NCBI GenBank assembly: GCA_022425565.1
Contig: JAKMFG010000238.1
Span: 1-8,449 of the forward strand
Source: Alphaproteobacteria bacterium
GTDB taxonomy: Bacteria > Pseudomonadota > Alphaproteobacteria > Puniceispirillales > Puniceispirillaceae
Direction: 5' to 3'
DNA: 8,449 nt
Shown: piece by piece, positions 1 to 5,957 of the stretch
How the letters are laid out: every line of letters starts with the position of its first letter
Position numbering within the stretch: position 1 is the stretch's first letter
Made by a program: the position numbers and the translations under genes
Notes under the pieces: model-generated
What the model was told of the DNA's origin: nothing
What the model saw: only the letters and a program-made list of their open reading frames with translations
Databases searched by the model: none

Positions 1-228
1 GCCAAAGGCCGAACTCGTTTTCAGCCGTCTTGCCGTGCGGCCATCCAGAGCATCGAACACCGCCGCCAGCACGATCAGCCCGATCGTGCCTTCCCAGCGC
101 CCGTCGAGGGCAAAGCGCAAGGCTGTCAGGCCCGAGACGAGCCCGGCCACCGTCAGCATGTTCGGCAACAGCCAGATCAGCGAAACCGAGCGGAAGCTTT
201 TCTTTTGTTGCGGTGCTGGTACCATCAT
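1..228 (-). CDS. pssA: CDP-diacylglycerol--serine O-phosphatidyltransferase (PssA), N-terminal 76 residues, cut by left window edge
   Basis: This membrane enzyme transfers the phosphatidyl group of CDP-diacylglycerol to L-serine, giving phosphatidylserine and CMP. The visible part has a basic N-terminus (QQKKSFR), a first hydrophobic segment (about residues 16-34, containing LLPNMLTVAGL, typical of the family) and a second at about 48-58. The CDP-alcohol phosphatidyltransferase signature D-G-x2-A-R-x8-G is seen as DGRTAR at 62-67 with its Gly at 76. The two remaining Asp residues of the motif lie beyond the edge. The start is the ATG at 228-226, whose last two bases share the TGA stop of psd (ATGA overlap), which suggests translational coupling; the next codon is also ATG. 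The adjacent psd supplies the following step, which separates it from other CDP-alcohol transferases. Confidence 0.93.
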   Translation of the reverse strand, partial: MMVPAPQQKKSFRSVSLIWLLPNMLTVAGLVSGLTALRFALDGRWEGTIGLIVLAAVFDALDGRTARRLKTSSAFG

Positions 229-932
229 CGCTGCCTTGCGGTTGTAGGCTCGGAAATCTTGCCTGAAAGATCTGCCAGAACGGTTTCGCCAGCGACCGTC
301 CGCTGGCCGGCAAGCACCAGTACCGGTGTGTCGGCAGGCAGCCACAAATCGACACGGCTACCGAAACGGATGATCCCGAATTGCTGGCCGATGGCAAGTT
401 CGTCGCCGACGGCCGATTCCAGCAGAATGCGCCGCGCCACCAAACCGGCAATCTGGACAATGCCGACCTTCTGTCCGGCACCCGTCTGCATCACAATATT
501 CTGCCGCTCGTTTTCCTCTGCCGCCTTGTCGAGGCTCGCATTGAAGAACTTGCCGGCGTGGTAGTTCGTATCGACGACCCGGCCGGCGACAGGGGCGCGG
601 TTTACATGCACATCAAACACATTCATGAAGATGGCGATGCGCCGCCATTTTCCTGCAGGAAGATCGAGCTCGACCGGGACCGGCGCCACATCCGTCGACA
701 GCACACGCCCGTCAGCCGGTGCCACAACATAATTGTCGGTTACCGGCGTCGTTCGGACCGGATTGCGGAAAAAATAGACGCACCACAGGCACAGAAGAGT
801 GCCGGGAAGGACAAATGGGGTCCAGAGCACGCTGAGAAGAACGCTGACCACGACAAAAATGAAAATGAAGGGCCAGCCCGCCGGATGGACGGGAACCAGC
901 ACTTCTTCGGTAATCGCCTTGTAAATGTTCAT
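225..932 (-). CDS. psd: Phosphatidylserine decarboxylase proenzyme
   Basis: This pyruvoyl-dependent inner-membrane enzyme decarboxylates phosphatidylserine to phosphatidylethanolamine. At 235 residues it belongs to the short class common in alphaproteobacteria, rather than the roughly 320-residue E. coli class. Visible in order are HPAGWPF (16-22), a hydrophobic hairpin (about 21-54), FRNPVR (55-60), APADG (71-75; Asp74 is the likely triad Asp), FDVHVNRAP (106-114; His109 is the likely triad His) and RFGSRVD (189-195). Family knowledge places self-cleavage between Gly191 and Ser192, with Ser192 becoming the pyruvoyl group of the small alpha chain. The ATG at 932-930 has AAGGA (942-938) five bases upstream. 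Its stop overlaps the pssA start, so the two consecutive reactions are encoded as one unit. Confidence 0.97.
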   Translation of the reverse strand: MNIYKAITEEVLVPVHPAGWPFIFIFVVVSVLLSVLWTPFVLPGTLLCLWCVYFFRNPVRTTPVTDNYVVAPADGRVLSTDVAPVPVELDLPAGKWRRIAIFMNVFDVHVNRAPVAGRVVDTNYHAGKFFNASLDKAAEENERQNIVMQTGAGQKVGIVQIAGLVARRILLESAVGDELAIGQQFGIIRFGSRVDLWLPADTPVLVLAGQRTVAGETVLADLSGKISEPTTARQR

Positions 933-1097
933 CGGCGTCCTTATCCGCTACCGCTTTCAGGAAGGCCCACAACCTAATCGCAGACGACAGAAAAAGCACG
1001 TTGAAAAGCGGAAATGCAGCCTTGCGACCACTTTAAAGAGCACAATGACCGCCAATCAGAGCCCGTCTTGTAGGGCCCGTCTTCTAGAGCCCGTCTT
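933..1097. other. Spacer between the HELLH gene and psd
   Basis: This 165-bp non-coding stretch lies between two minus-strand genes. It holds the psd ribosome binding site (938-942) and, at the distal end, the 14-bp tandem repeat. No convincing sigma-70 promoter for psd-pssA and no hairpin followed by a T tract for the upstream gene could be recognised, so read-through from the HELLH gene into psd-pssA is possible. Confidence 0.5.
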
Positions 1098-1106
1098 CTA
1101 GAGCCC
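1059..1106. repeat. 14-bp tandem repeat, three copies plus a partial fourth
   Basis: On the plus strand the unit is GAGCCCGTCTTCTA, at 1059-1072 (G instead of C at one position), 1073-1086 (GG instead of GA at the start) and 1087-1100 (exact), followed by GAGCCC at 1101-1106. The stop codon of the HELLH-motif gene (TAG on the minus strand, 1100-1098) forms the end of the third copy. Each unit therefore repeats the end of that gene. It looks like a slippage duplication of the region around the stop. The period is not a multiple of three, so further copies placed before the stop would shift the frame. Confidence 0.85.
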
Positions 1107-2267
1107 GGCGATATCGGCGCCGGCAAGACCGCGCTGTTGCAGCTCACCAAGTTTCTTCGTGATCGAATCGCGCTGCAGCGAACGGGTTTCGTCGAGCCCG
1201 GGGACTTCCACCTCGATCACAGGCTTGCTGTAGACCGGCGCGTCAGGCAGGGCTTCAGGCCCCCGTGTTGCCGGCAGTTCTGGCATGCGGTCAGGCGCAT
1301 CGCCAGCATCATCCGCAAGCGCGTCCTGAACAGTTTCGAAATCCACGGCGGCAATAGCACTGGCGAGGTCGTCATCAAGATGCAGATCATCCATCTCGGC
1401 TTGGCCTGCCATAGGGACAGAAGCTGAATCACGTCCAAATTCGGCGTCAAAATCAGCCAGAAGTGCGGTACTGCCATCATCGCCATGATGCTGCAGACCG
1501 TCGGCAGCCATAGTGCCGGCCCCAGCTGGAACGGCCACGGGCTGGGCGGCCAAAGGCATCTTGCCATCGATGAGGGCGTCGATCGACGCACCGTTCTCTT
1601 CGACAACAGATCCCGGCACCTTCGGGCGCGGCGCAACAGCTGCGGCTTCGCCGACGCCATTGCCTGGCGCAAAAACAGGTTCCTGATGAACAGGCGACAT
1701 CGGTGCCTGAACGCTGACCGGGTAGAGCGCCAGCTGCTTTCGCTTCGGCGACTGGACCAGCTGGTCGACGGGCTGGCCGGTTGTCAGCATCAGAAATTCA
1801 GTGACCAGTTGGCCCTGCCACCCGCAGGCCTCGATTTCCCAGGGGCGTTGGTGCCAGGCAAGCTCGTCCATGACGACCGGCTTGCCACCCATCCAGCGCG
1901 CCAGATCGACCTTCTTTTTGATACCGTTGATTTTCTTTGTCTTTTCGATGATCAGCAGTCGATTATTCACAGCCTGCGAAATGTGAAGAAGCTCGTGCGC
2001 AATGACTTCCGCAGCATCGCGAAGGCCTGCGCCAGTCGAAACGGTCATCTCGAAATTTGTTGGTGCGCGTGTACCAAGGCCGGCCTTCTGCGGGCCCAGC
2101 ATGCGGCGGGTGACCGGTTCGCGCACTGATTCGCGGGTCACATCAATAAAGACGGACAGCGAGCGGCGCTGGCGCTTTGTGAACAGACGCTCTGTCATGT
2201 AATTCGCCATCAGGGTCAGGATTTCGCCTTCGCCCGGGATCGCATCAATCGAGTTAACTTCAATCAT
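1098..2267 (-). CDS. Putative HExxH zinc metallopeptidase-domain protein with long acidic tail
   Basis: I cannot name this 389-residue protein. Numbering here counts from a GTG three codons further upstream (2276). The N-terminal ~165 residues look globular and contain VIAHELLHISQ (91-101), a HExxH zinc motif with His94, Glu95 and His98. About 50 residues later comes HQRPWEIEA (142-150), whose Glu147 or Glu149 could be the third ligand. The combination HExxH, a W-x-G-G/K element (WMGG, 128-131) and PWEIEA resembles a small putative metallopeptidase family I recall from phage and marine bacterial genomes; that is recollection, not a search. Residues ~180-392 are rich in Ala, Pro, Asp and Glu, with acidic runs such as HLDDDLA, and look disordered. 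No signal peptide or membrane segment is seen, so it is probably cytoplasmic. I chose the ATG at 2267 because AGGA (2282-2279) is 11 bases upstream of it but only 2 from the GTG. Confidence 0.8.
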   Translation of the reverse strand: MIEVNSIDAIPGEGEILTLMANYMTERLFTKRQRRSLSVFIDVTRESVREPVTRRMLGPQKAGLGTRAPTNFEMTVSTGAGLRDAAEVIAHELLHISQAVNNRLLIIEKTKKINGIKKKVDLARWMGGKPVVMDELAWHQRPWEIEACGWQGQLVTEFLMLTTGQPVDQLVQSPKRKQLALYPVSVQAPMSPVHQEPVFAPGNGVGEAAAVAPRPKVPGSVVEENGASIDALIDGKMPLAAQPVAVPAGAGTMAADGLQHHGDDGSTALLADFDAEFGRDSASVPMAGQAEMDDLHLDDDLASAIAAVDFETVQDALADDAGDAPDRMPELPATRGPEALPDAPVYSKPVIEVEVPGLDETRSLQRDSITKKLGELQQRGLAGADIAGL

Positions 2268-2290
2268 CGCCGTCACATTCCTGTGGTGCG

Positions 2291-2325
2291 GTCATAGCCA
2301 CAAATTTCATTAATCGAAAATTAAC
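2291..2325 (-). promoter_or_regulatory. CtrA-like box (2310-2325) with possible -10 for the HELLH gene
   Basis: The plus strand reads TTAATCGAAAATTAAC at 2310-2325, an exact match to the CtrA consensus TTAA-N7-TTAAC of alphaproteobacteria. On the minus strand a TATGAC (2296-2291) could serve as -10. It would place the transcript start near 2284, just ahead of the AGGA at 2282-2279 and the ATG at 2267. CtrA sites often overlap the -35 region, which fits this spacing. The spacer is AT-rich, which raises the chance of an accidental match. Confidence 0.45.
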
Positions 2326-2337
2326 ACAGTAAACTTT

Positions 2338-2366
2338 TTGGACAAAACTCAAGATTTATAAATAAT
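2338..2366 (+). promoter_or_regulatory. Possible sigma-70 promoter for the PcaC-like gene
   Basis: TTGGAC (2338-2343) and AATAAT (2361-2366) are 17 bases apart. The -10 matches TATAAT at five of six positions, but the -35 is poor. Transcription from here would give a leader of about 110 bases before the ATG at 2484. A TATATA at 2427-2432 is a competing -10 without a good -35. The CtrA-like box lies just upstream, so it could also affect this direction. Confidence 0.3.
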
Positions 2367-2483
2367 TTCATATGGTTGGTTAATTTTCATTCCTTTTTCT
2401 TGATCCTGCACTTTCGAATTCTCAGCTATATATCTTGGCGAAGCGATCCCGCAATGCCACCGACCCGAAGAGGAACAGGAATA

Positions 2484-2858
2484 ATGGACGACATGTTTGA
2501 AGCAGGCCTTGAAAAGCGGAAGGCCACGCTCGGTGCCGAATATGTGGACAGCGTCTTCGAGAATGCCGACGAGTTCTCACGCCCGTTTCAGGAAGCGATG
2601 ACAGCCTGGTGCTGGGGCTTTGGCTGGGGTGATGAAGCCATCGACGCCAAGACCCGTTCAATGATGAACCTCGCCATGATTGGCGCGCTCGGGAAAATGC
2701 ATGAATGGGAACTTCATTGCCGCGGGGCAATCGGCAACGGCGTCACAAAGGAAGAATTGCGCGCCATTGTCCATGTGATCGGCATCTATTGTGGCGTCCC
2801 GCAGGCGATGGAGTGCCTCAGATCTGCCCGCAAGGTTCTGGAAGAAGAAGGGCTCTAG
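2484..2858 (+). CDS. Carboxymuconolactone decarboxylase (CMD/PcaC) family protein
   Basis: This is a small all-helical cytoplasmic protein of 124 residues, the usual length for PcaC. PcaC converts gamma-carboxymuconolactone to beta-ketoadipate enol-lactone in protocatechuate breakdown. Recognisable PcaC-like blocks are FSRPFQEAMTAWCWG (31-45), KTRSMMNLAMIGALG (56-70), HEWELHCRGAIGNG (73-86) and IYCGVPQAME (101-110). There is no CxxC, so it is not a peroxidase of the AhpD type. I chose the ATG at 2484 because AGGA/AAGAGGA precede it and homologues of this family start near here. In-frame ATGs at 2454 and 2376 would add 10 or 36 residues unlike the family. No other pca genes are nearby, so the substrate is open; many stand-alone CMD proteins have unknown roles. 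Confidence 0.88.
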   Translation: MDDMFEAGLEKRKATLGAEYVDSVFENADEFSRPFQEAMTAWCWGFGWGDEAIDAKTRSMMNLAMIGALGKMHEWELHCRGAIGNGVTKEELRAIVHVIGIYCGVPQAMECLRSARKVLEEEGL

Positions 2859-2883
2859 CCTCAATCAGACGGCAAAAACCGCG

Positions 2884-2897
2884 GATAACGCGTTATC
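2884..2897. repeat. Perfect 14-bp palindrome
   Basis: GATAACGCGTTATC reads the same on both strands. It lies 25 bases after the PcaC-like stop and 10 bases before the terminator hairpin. It has no loop, so it is a poor RNA hairpin; it could be a dimeric protein binding site or chance. Confidence 0.5.
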
Positions 2898-2907
2898 ATT
2901 TCAAACG

Positions 2908-2931
2908 GCAGGCCGGTGGCCGGCCTGCTTT
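2908..2931 (+). terminator. Rho-independent terminator-like hairpin after the PcaC-like gene
   Basis: GCAGGCCGG (2908-2916) pairs perfectly with CCGGCCTGC (2920-2928) around a 3-base TGG loop. The 9-bp GC-rich stem is followed by only TTT, so termination may be partial. It is about 50 bases past the stop codon. Confidence 0.7.
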
Positions 2932-2960
2932 ATGAAATGCTATATGGACTGGTTTTCAGG

Positions 2961-2978
2961 CGCTGTGCGCAGCGTTTT
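2961..2978 (+). terminator. Second, weaker terminator-like hairpin
   Basis: CGCTG (2961-2965) pairs with CAGCG (2970-2974) around a TGCG loop and is followed by TTTT. It lies about 30 bases after the stronger hairpin, so the two may act as a tandem terminator. The stem is only 5 bp. Confidence 0.35.
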
Positions 2979-3224
2979 AAGAGTAAATACGCAACAAACA
3001 CAGGCCAAATTCGTTTCTCCCGCAATATGTTACGATCAGCGTTGTCAAGGCGGCCCAATCATGCCGCCGAGACATAAAACTGGACAACCGACGCGATTTA
3101 GGCGATTTTTCTGTTAGTTTAAGTGTACCTGTTACCGTACTGATGTATAAAGTCATCATGAAAGATGGCTTCATCTGCGTAGGATGTGCCGTAAAGGCTT
3201 ATGATTTTTAGGGGGTCATGAGTA
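2979..3224 (+). promoter_or_regulatory. Upstream region and leader of the repeat-protein gene
   Basis: This 246-bp non-coding region must hold the promoter of the secreted repeat protein. A TATAAA at 3146-3151 could be a -10, but no good -35 stands 16-18 bases upstream, so an alternative sigma factor or an activator is possible. A small hairpin AGATG-GCTT-CATCT occupies 3163-3176. The ribosome binding site is AGGGGG (3210-3215), nine bases before the ATG at 3225. An out-of-frame ATG at 3218 overlaps this interval. I recognise no known riboswitch. Confidence 0.4.
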
Positions 3225-4400
3225 ATGCGCCGACTTTGGACCTATTTTGTCGTCGGATCGATTATGACAGCCGGGAGCACAGCGTTCGCCGGCGGTCTTC
3301 CCGCGTCTGACAACGCGGCAGCGACAGCTGGATCGACCGCCCAATCCACAACTGCCGAGGCAACCGCTGCATCCAGCGGCGCTGCGACGGGTTCTGCTGC
3401 CAGCAGCGCAGCCGGAGCCTCGAACACAGCCGCCACTGACGCAACGACAACCCAGCAGGTGGCACAAGCCCCTGCGAGCAATGACGGTGTCGAGACCGGC
3501 AGCTTTGTCGCGATCGAGGATGACCCGCTGATCATCGACGCCTCGTCTGTTGTTGACGGTGACGGCGTTGGCAGCATGCAGGTGCAGTGGCAGATTTCGG
3601 AAGATGGCACTGTCTGGTCAAACCTCTCGGGTGAGATCCGCCAGTCCTTTACCCCGCGCGAGCGCCATGTTGGCCGCCGCCTGCGGGTCCAGCTGTCCTA
3701 TGTGGACGGCCAGGGCAACCTTGAGACGATTCTCAGCCCGGCATCCACGCCGGTGCAGAATGTGAACGACAAGCCGAACGGCGCGCCGCAACTCGTCGGC
3801 GCAGCGCGTGAAGAGGACGCTCTCGTCGTCGATACCAGCATGATCTCGGACGATGACGGCCTGGGCAATTTCTCGATCATCTGGCAGCGTTCCAGCACAA
3901 AGACCGACTGGCAGGCATTCCCCGAGACCAATGGCGAGGTCCTGCAGCTTTCGCAGCGCCATGTCGGATATTCATACCGCGCGGTAGTGTCTTACGCTGA
4001 TGGTCACGGCACCAAGGAGCTGCTTGTCACCAGCCCGTCCGAGACCGTCCAGAATGTTGACGATCCTGTTCAGGGCGAGGTCCTGATCACCGGCGAGGCG
4101 ACTGAAGGCTCAACCATTCTTGTCAGCACCAACGGTGTGTCCGACGAAGACGGTATCGCCAGCATGTCTGTCGGCTGGGAAGCTTCGACCGACGGCCGTA
4201 ACTGGCGCGCGATCGAGACCGTCGGCACAACTCAGCTGCCGCTGTCGCAGATGCTGGTCAACAAGCAAATTCGCGCCCGTGTCGCCGTTGTCGATACCTT
4301 CGGCGTCGAGACCGTGATCTTCAGCCAGGCCACCAACACGGTGCAAAATGTTAACAACAAGCCGGCGGGTACCATCTTCGTACGGCGCGTTGGCGGCTAA
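3225..4400 (+). CDS. Secreted protein with three 98-residue Ig/cadherin-like repeats
   Basis: The 391-residue product has a signal peptide (MRRLW, a hydrophobic core, then AFA at 20-22, so cleavage after Ala22 is likely). An Ala/Ser/Thr-rich linker follows at ~25-85. The rest is a tandem domain. D-x-D-G motifs stand at 111 (DGDG), 209 (DDDG) and 307 (DEDG), a Trp at 122, 220 and 318, and QNVND/QNVDD/QNVNN at 178, 276 and 374: a period of exactly 98 residues. Such W-Q, DxDG and NVND units occur in large RTX and VCBS-type surface adhesins, where Asp-rich loops can bind calcium. Here there are only three units plus the first strand of a fourth (PAGTIFV). No RTX nonapeptides, membrane anchor or sortase signal are seen. 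It is likely periplasmic or extracellular. A strong Shine-Dalgarno and terminator bracket it as a single-gene unit. Confidence 0.88.
   Translation: MRRLWTYFVVGSIMTAGSTAFAGGLPASDNAAATAGSTAQSTTAEATAASSGAATGSAASSAAGASNTAATDATTTQQVAQAPASNDGVETGSFVAIEDDPLIIDASSVVDGDGVGSMQVQWQISEDGTVWSNLSGEIRQSFTPRERHVGRRLRVQLSYVDGQGNLETILSPASTPVQNVNDKPNGAPQLVGAAREEDALVVDTSMISDDDGLGNFSIIWQRSSTKTDWQAFPETNGEVLQLSQRHVGYSYRAVVSYADGHGTKELLVTSPSETVQNVDDPVQGEVLITGEATEGSTILVSTNGVSDEDGIASMSVGWEASTDGRNWRAIETVGTTQLPLSQMLVNKQIRARVAVVDTFGVETVIFSQATNTVQNVNNKPAGTIFVRRVGG
3477..4358 (+). repeat. Three in-frame 294-bp protein-coding repeats
   Basis: Units run 3477-3770, 3771-4064 and 4065-4358 (residues 85-182, 183-280, 281-378). 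They are conserved at protein level in key positions (DxDG, the core Trp, the NVND-type linker) but clearly diverged in DNA, so they are old duplications rather than recent expansion. A fourth unit stops after 13 residues. Confidence 0.85.
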
Positions 4401-4440
4401 TGTTCATAAACCGGTAACCACCCGGTCACACATTTGAAAC

Positions 4441-4468
4441 AAAAGGCCCCGGTTTGGGGCCTTTTTTT
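4441..4468 (+). terminator. Strong rho-independent terminator
   Basis: AAAAGGCCCC (4441-4450) pairs with GGGGCCTTTT (4456-4465) around GGTTT, and the second arm runs into seven T residues (4462-4468). It is 40 bases past the stop of the repeat protein. The A-rich left arm means it could also act on minus-strand transcripts. Confidence 0.95.
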
Positions 4469-4485
4469 GTGCCTGACCGTTTTTT

Positions 4486-4505
4486 TGAACCACGGTTCAT
4501 TTTTT
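4486..4505 (+). terminator. Possible back-up terminator hairpin
   Basis: TGAAC (4486-4490) and GTTCA (4495-4499) form a short stem around CACG, followed by six T residues (4500-4505). The stem is only five pairs, so it is weak alone, but it comes directly after the strong terminator. Confidence 0.35.
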
Positions 4506-4588
4506 CCTTTGCAGCGAATCACTTTCTGGCCACACTGTATCTTGTATGGCACAGACGTTATTGCACCTAAGTGTTGATAGCATGCGCG

Positions 4589-4627
4589 AAGGCGCCCTTG
4601 AGGGCCTTTTAACCCTGAAATCAGGGT
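4589..4627 (+). other. Two adjacent hairpins in the leader of the small gene
   Basis: The first (4589-4608) pairs AAGG and CCC with GGG and CCTT around TTGA, with a CG bulge, and is followed by TT. The second pairs ACCCTGA (4612-4618) with TCAGGGT (4621-4627), a perfect 7-bp inverted repeat with a two-base centre. They sit between the terminator of the repeat gene and the ATG at 4698. They could be an attenuator, another terminator, or part of a small RNA; nothing here decides which. Confidence 0.4.
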
Positions 4628-4697
4628 CATCCGCGCCACACCGCCCTGCACCCCACCAGACATCGTCATTTCACGACATCGTCAATGGAGCCCAAGC

Positions 4698-4985
4698 ATG
4701 CGACTGACCGACCGAGACCATCGGCCGGAATGCCACGTCATTCCGTTCCAGCCACCCCAAGCCCAGGCTGAAGAGGTGGCCGCCACCAGCATCGCCGCCG
4801 TCATTGCAGTCACAGTGCTGCATACGTCTGACGAATCTCCCGAGGACCGTCTTCTGGCGATCCTCGAGCAGAGTGGTGAGGTGGAGGTTCTCGACGCCGA
4901 GGAAGCGCTTGGCGATTGCGAGGTTTATTACGAGGACCAGATGACGCCACCAGCCAACGACAACACGCATATGGGCGTGCTCTGA
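4698..4985 (+). CDS. Hypothetical protein, 95 residues
   Basis: I do not recognise this protein. It starts with a polar stretch containing HVIPFQPP (13-20), then a short hydrophobic run SIAAVIAVTVL (31-41) that is too short to be a confident membrane span. An acidic half follows (EVEVLDAEEALGDCEVYYED), and it ends in PPANDNTHMGVL. GGAG (4687-4690) lies seven bases before the ATG, and third codon positions are GC-rich, both in favour of a real gene. A competing open frame on the opposite strand (4671-5060) runs into the AEC gene and has no support. The stop is 14 bp from the convergent AEC stop. Confidence 0.6.
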   Translation: MRLTDRDHRPECHVIPFQPPQAQAEEVAATSIAAVIAVTVLHTSDESPEDRLLAILEQSGEVEVLDAEEALGDCEVYYEDQMTPPANDNTHMGVL

Positions 4986-4999
4986 CCGCAGCTGGCCGC

Positions 5000-5926
5000 C
5001 TAGCCTCCTAGCAGCCTTCCGGCGAGCCAGATCCATAGCGGCATGGAGACTGCCGCGCAAACCGTCTGCAAGGACACGATCTCGGCCATGAGAGGCGCGT
5101 CCCCACCAAGTTCGACTGCCAGCGTATAGGTGGAATTGGCAGTGGGAGCAGCACCGACCGCGGCCAGAACGACAAGCGCCAATGTGTCGAGGCCGAGCCA
5201 GTAGCCGGTACCGACCAGTGCCGCGGGGAACACCAGCATCTTCGCCATGAAGGCCAGACCCAGCGGAACCGCATGCCCGCGAAATGCCGAGAACTTCAAC
5301 GATGCGCCAATGCTGAGAAGCAGCAGCGGCAAGGCGCCTTCGCCAAGAAGCGCTGCGGCTTGCGAGATGAAAGCAGGAACTGGCAGTTCGAGCCAGTTCA
5401 CCCCAACCCCCACCAGCATCGCGGCCAATAGAGGATTGCGCGCAATTTCGCTCAACACTGCCCGTTTCATGCCGCGGCGCTCACCGCTGCCTGTCAGAAT
5501 CAGGATCGCAAGAACCGAGACAATATTGGAGATCGGCACCAGAAAGGCGATGGCGATGGCGGCCACCTGAACAGCCGCGACCCCAACGGCCCCCTGCAGG
5601 ATCGACAGCACCAGAAACCCGTTATGGCGCAGTGACCCCTGCACCAGTGAGCTGAGTGACGCCCCACCAAGTCCGGCAAAGCGGCCAGCGACTAGCGCGT
5701 AAAGGATCGCCACCGCACTTCCCGCCACAATGGCCGCAGTGAACGGCCCGATGAAGGTGGCGTTGAGTTCCATCTTCGACATCAGGTCGAACAACAGGCC
5801 CGGGAACAATACCCAGTAGCAAAGTGGAGACATGGCCTGCCAGACGCTGTCCGGCAGGAAATTCCGTTGTTTCAGAAAATAGCCGAGTGCGACGATCGCC
5901 AGAGTCGCGGCGATCGCCGTCAGCAT
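5000..5926 (-). CDS. AEC (auxin efflux carrier) family transporter
   Basis: This is a 308-residue inner-membrane permease of the AEC family, whose bacterial members include malonate and malate transporters. About ten hydrophobic segments are visible, the first at 2-17 (TAIAATLAIVALGYFL). Family-typical blocks are SPLCYWVLFPGLLF (33-46), HNGFLVLSI (101-109), IARNPLLAAMLVGV (161-174) and APTANSTYTLAVELGGD (260-276) followed by MAEIVSLQT (280-288). The start is 31 bases after the bioY stop and lacks a clear Shine-Dalgarno; an in-frame TAA just upstream rules out an earlier ATG. It is probably cotranscribed with bioY. The substrate cannot be read from the sequence, and the pairing does not prove a biotin role. 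Confidence 0.9.
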   Translation of the reverse strand: MLTAIAATLAIVALGYFLKQRNFLPDSVWQAMSPLCYWVLFPGLLFDLMSKMELNATFIGPFTAAIVAGSAVAILYALVAGRFAGLGGASLSSLVQGSLRHNGFLVLSILQGAVGVAAVQVAAIAIAFLVPISNIVSVLAILILTGSGERRGMKRAVLSEIARNPLLAAMLVGVGVNWLELPVPAFISQAAALLGEGALPLLLLSIGASLKFSAFRGHAVPLGLAFMAKMLVFPAALVGTGYWLGLDTLALVVLAAVGAAPTANSTYTLAVELGGDAPLMAEIVSLQTVCAAVSMPLWIWLAGRLLGG

Positions 5927-5957
5927 CAGGACAGGCCGTTATGTGCCAGCCGACCAA

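Noticed and set aside
381..977. 198-residue open frame on the plus strand opposite psd
   Set aside because: It is fully antisense to a certain psd gene, rich in Arg, His and Asp as expected of a shadow frame in GC-rich DNA, and resembles no family.
1963..1971. TTATTCACA, a DnaA-box-like nonamer
   Set aside because: A single copy inside a coding region, without a cluster or AT-rich unwinding element, does not indicate an origin.
1485..2129. 214-residue open frame on the plus strand opposite the HELLH gene
   Set aside because: It is antisense to the part that encodes the HELLH motif and the conserved PWEIEA block. No ribosome site and a shadow-like composition.
2376..2483. Extended N-terminus of the PcaC-like protein from the ATG at 2376 or 2454
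   Set aside because: The added residues lie in AT-rich promoter-like DNA, resemble no PcaC homologue, and a better ribosome site precedes the ATG at 2484.
3225..3470. Ala/Ser/Thr-rich stretch as a possible DNA repeat or frameshifted region
   Set aside because: Reading frame and codon use are normal and the stretch lies between a signal peptide and folded repeats, so it is a flexible protein linker.
4671..5060. 129-residue minus-strand frame opposite the 95-residue hypothetical gene
   Set aside because: It overlaps the 3' end of the AEC gene in another frame. The plus-strand frame has a good Shine-Dalgarno and better codon use. Some doubt remains, since both are unrecognised.
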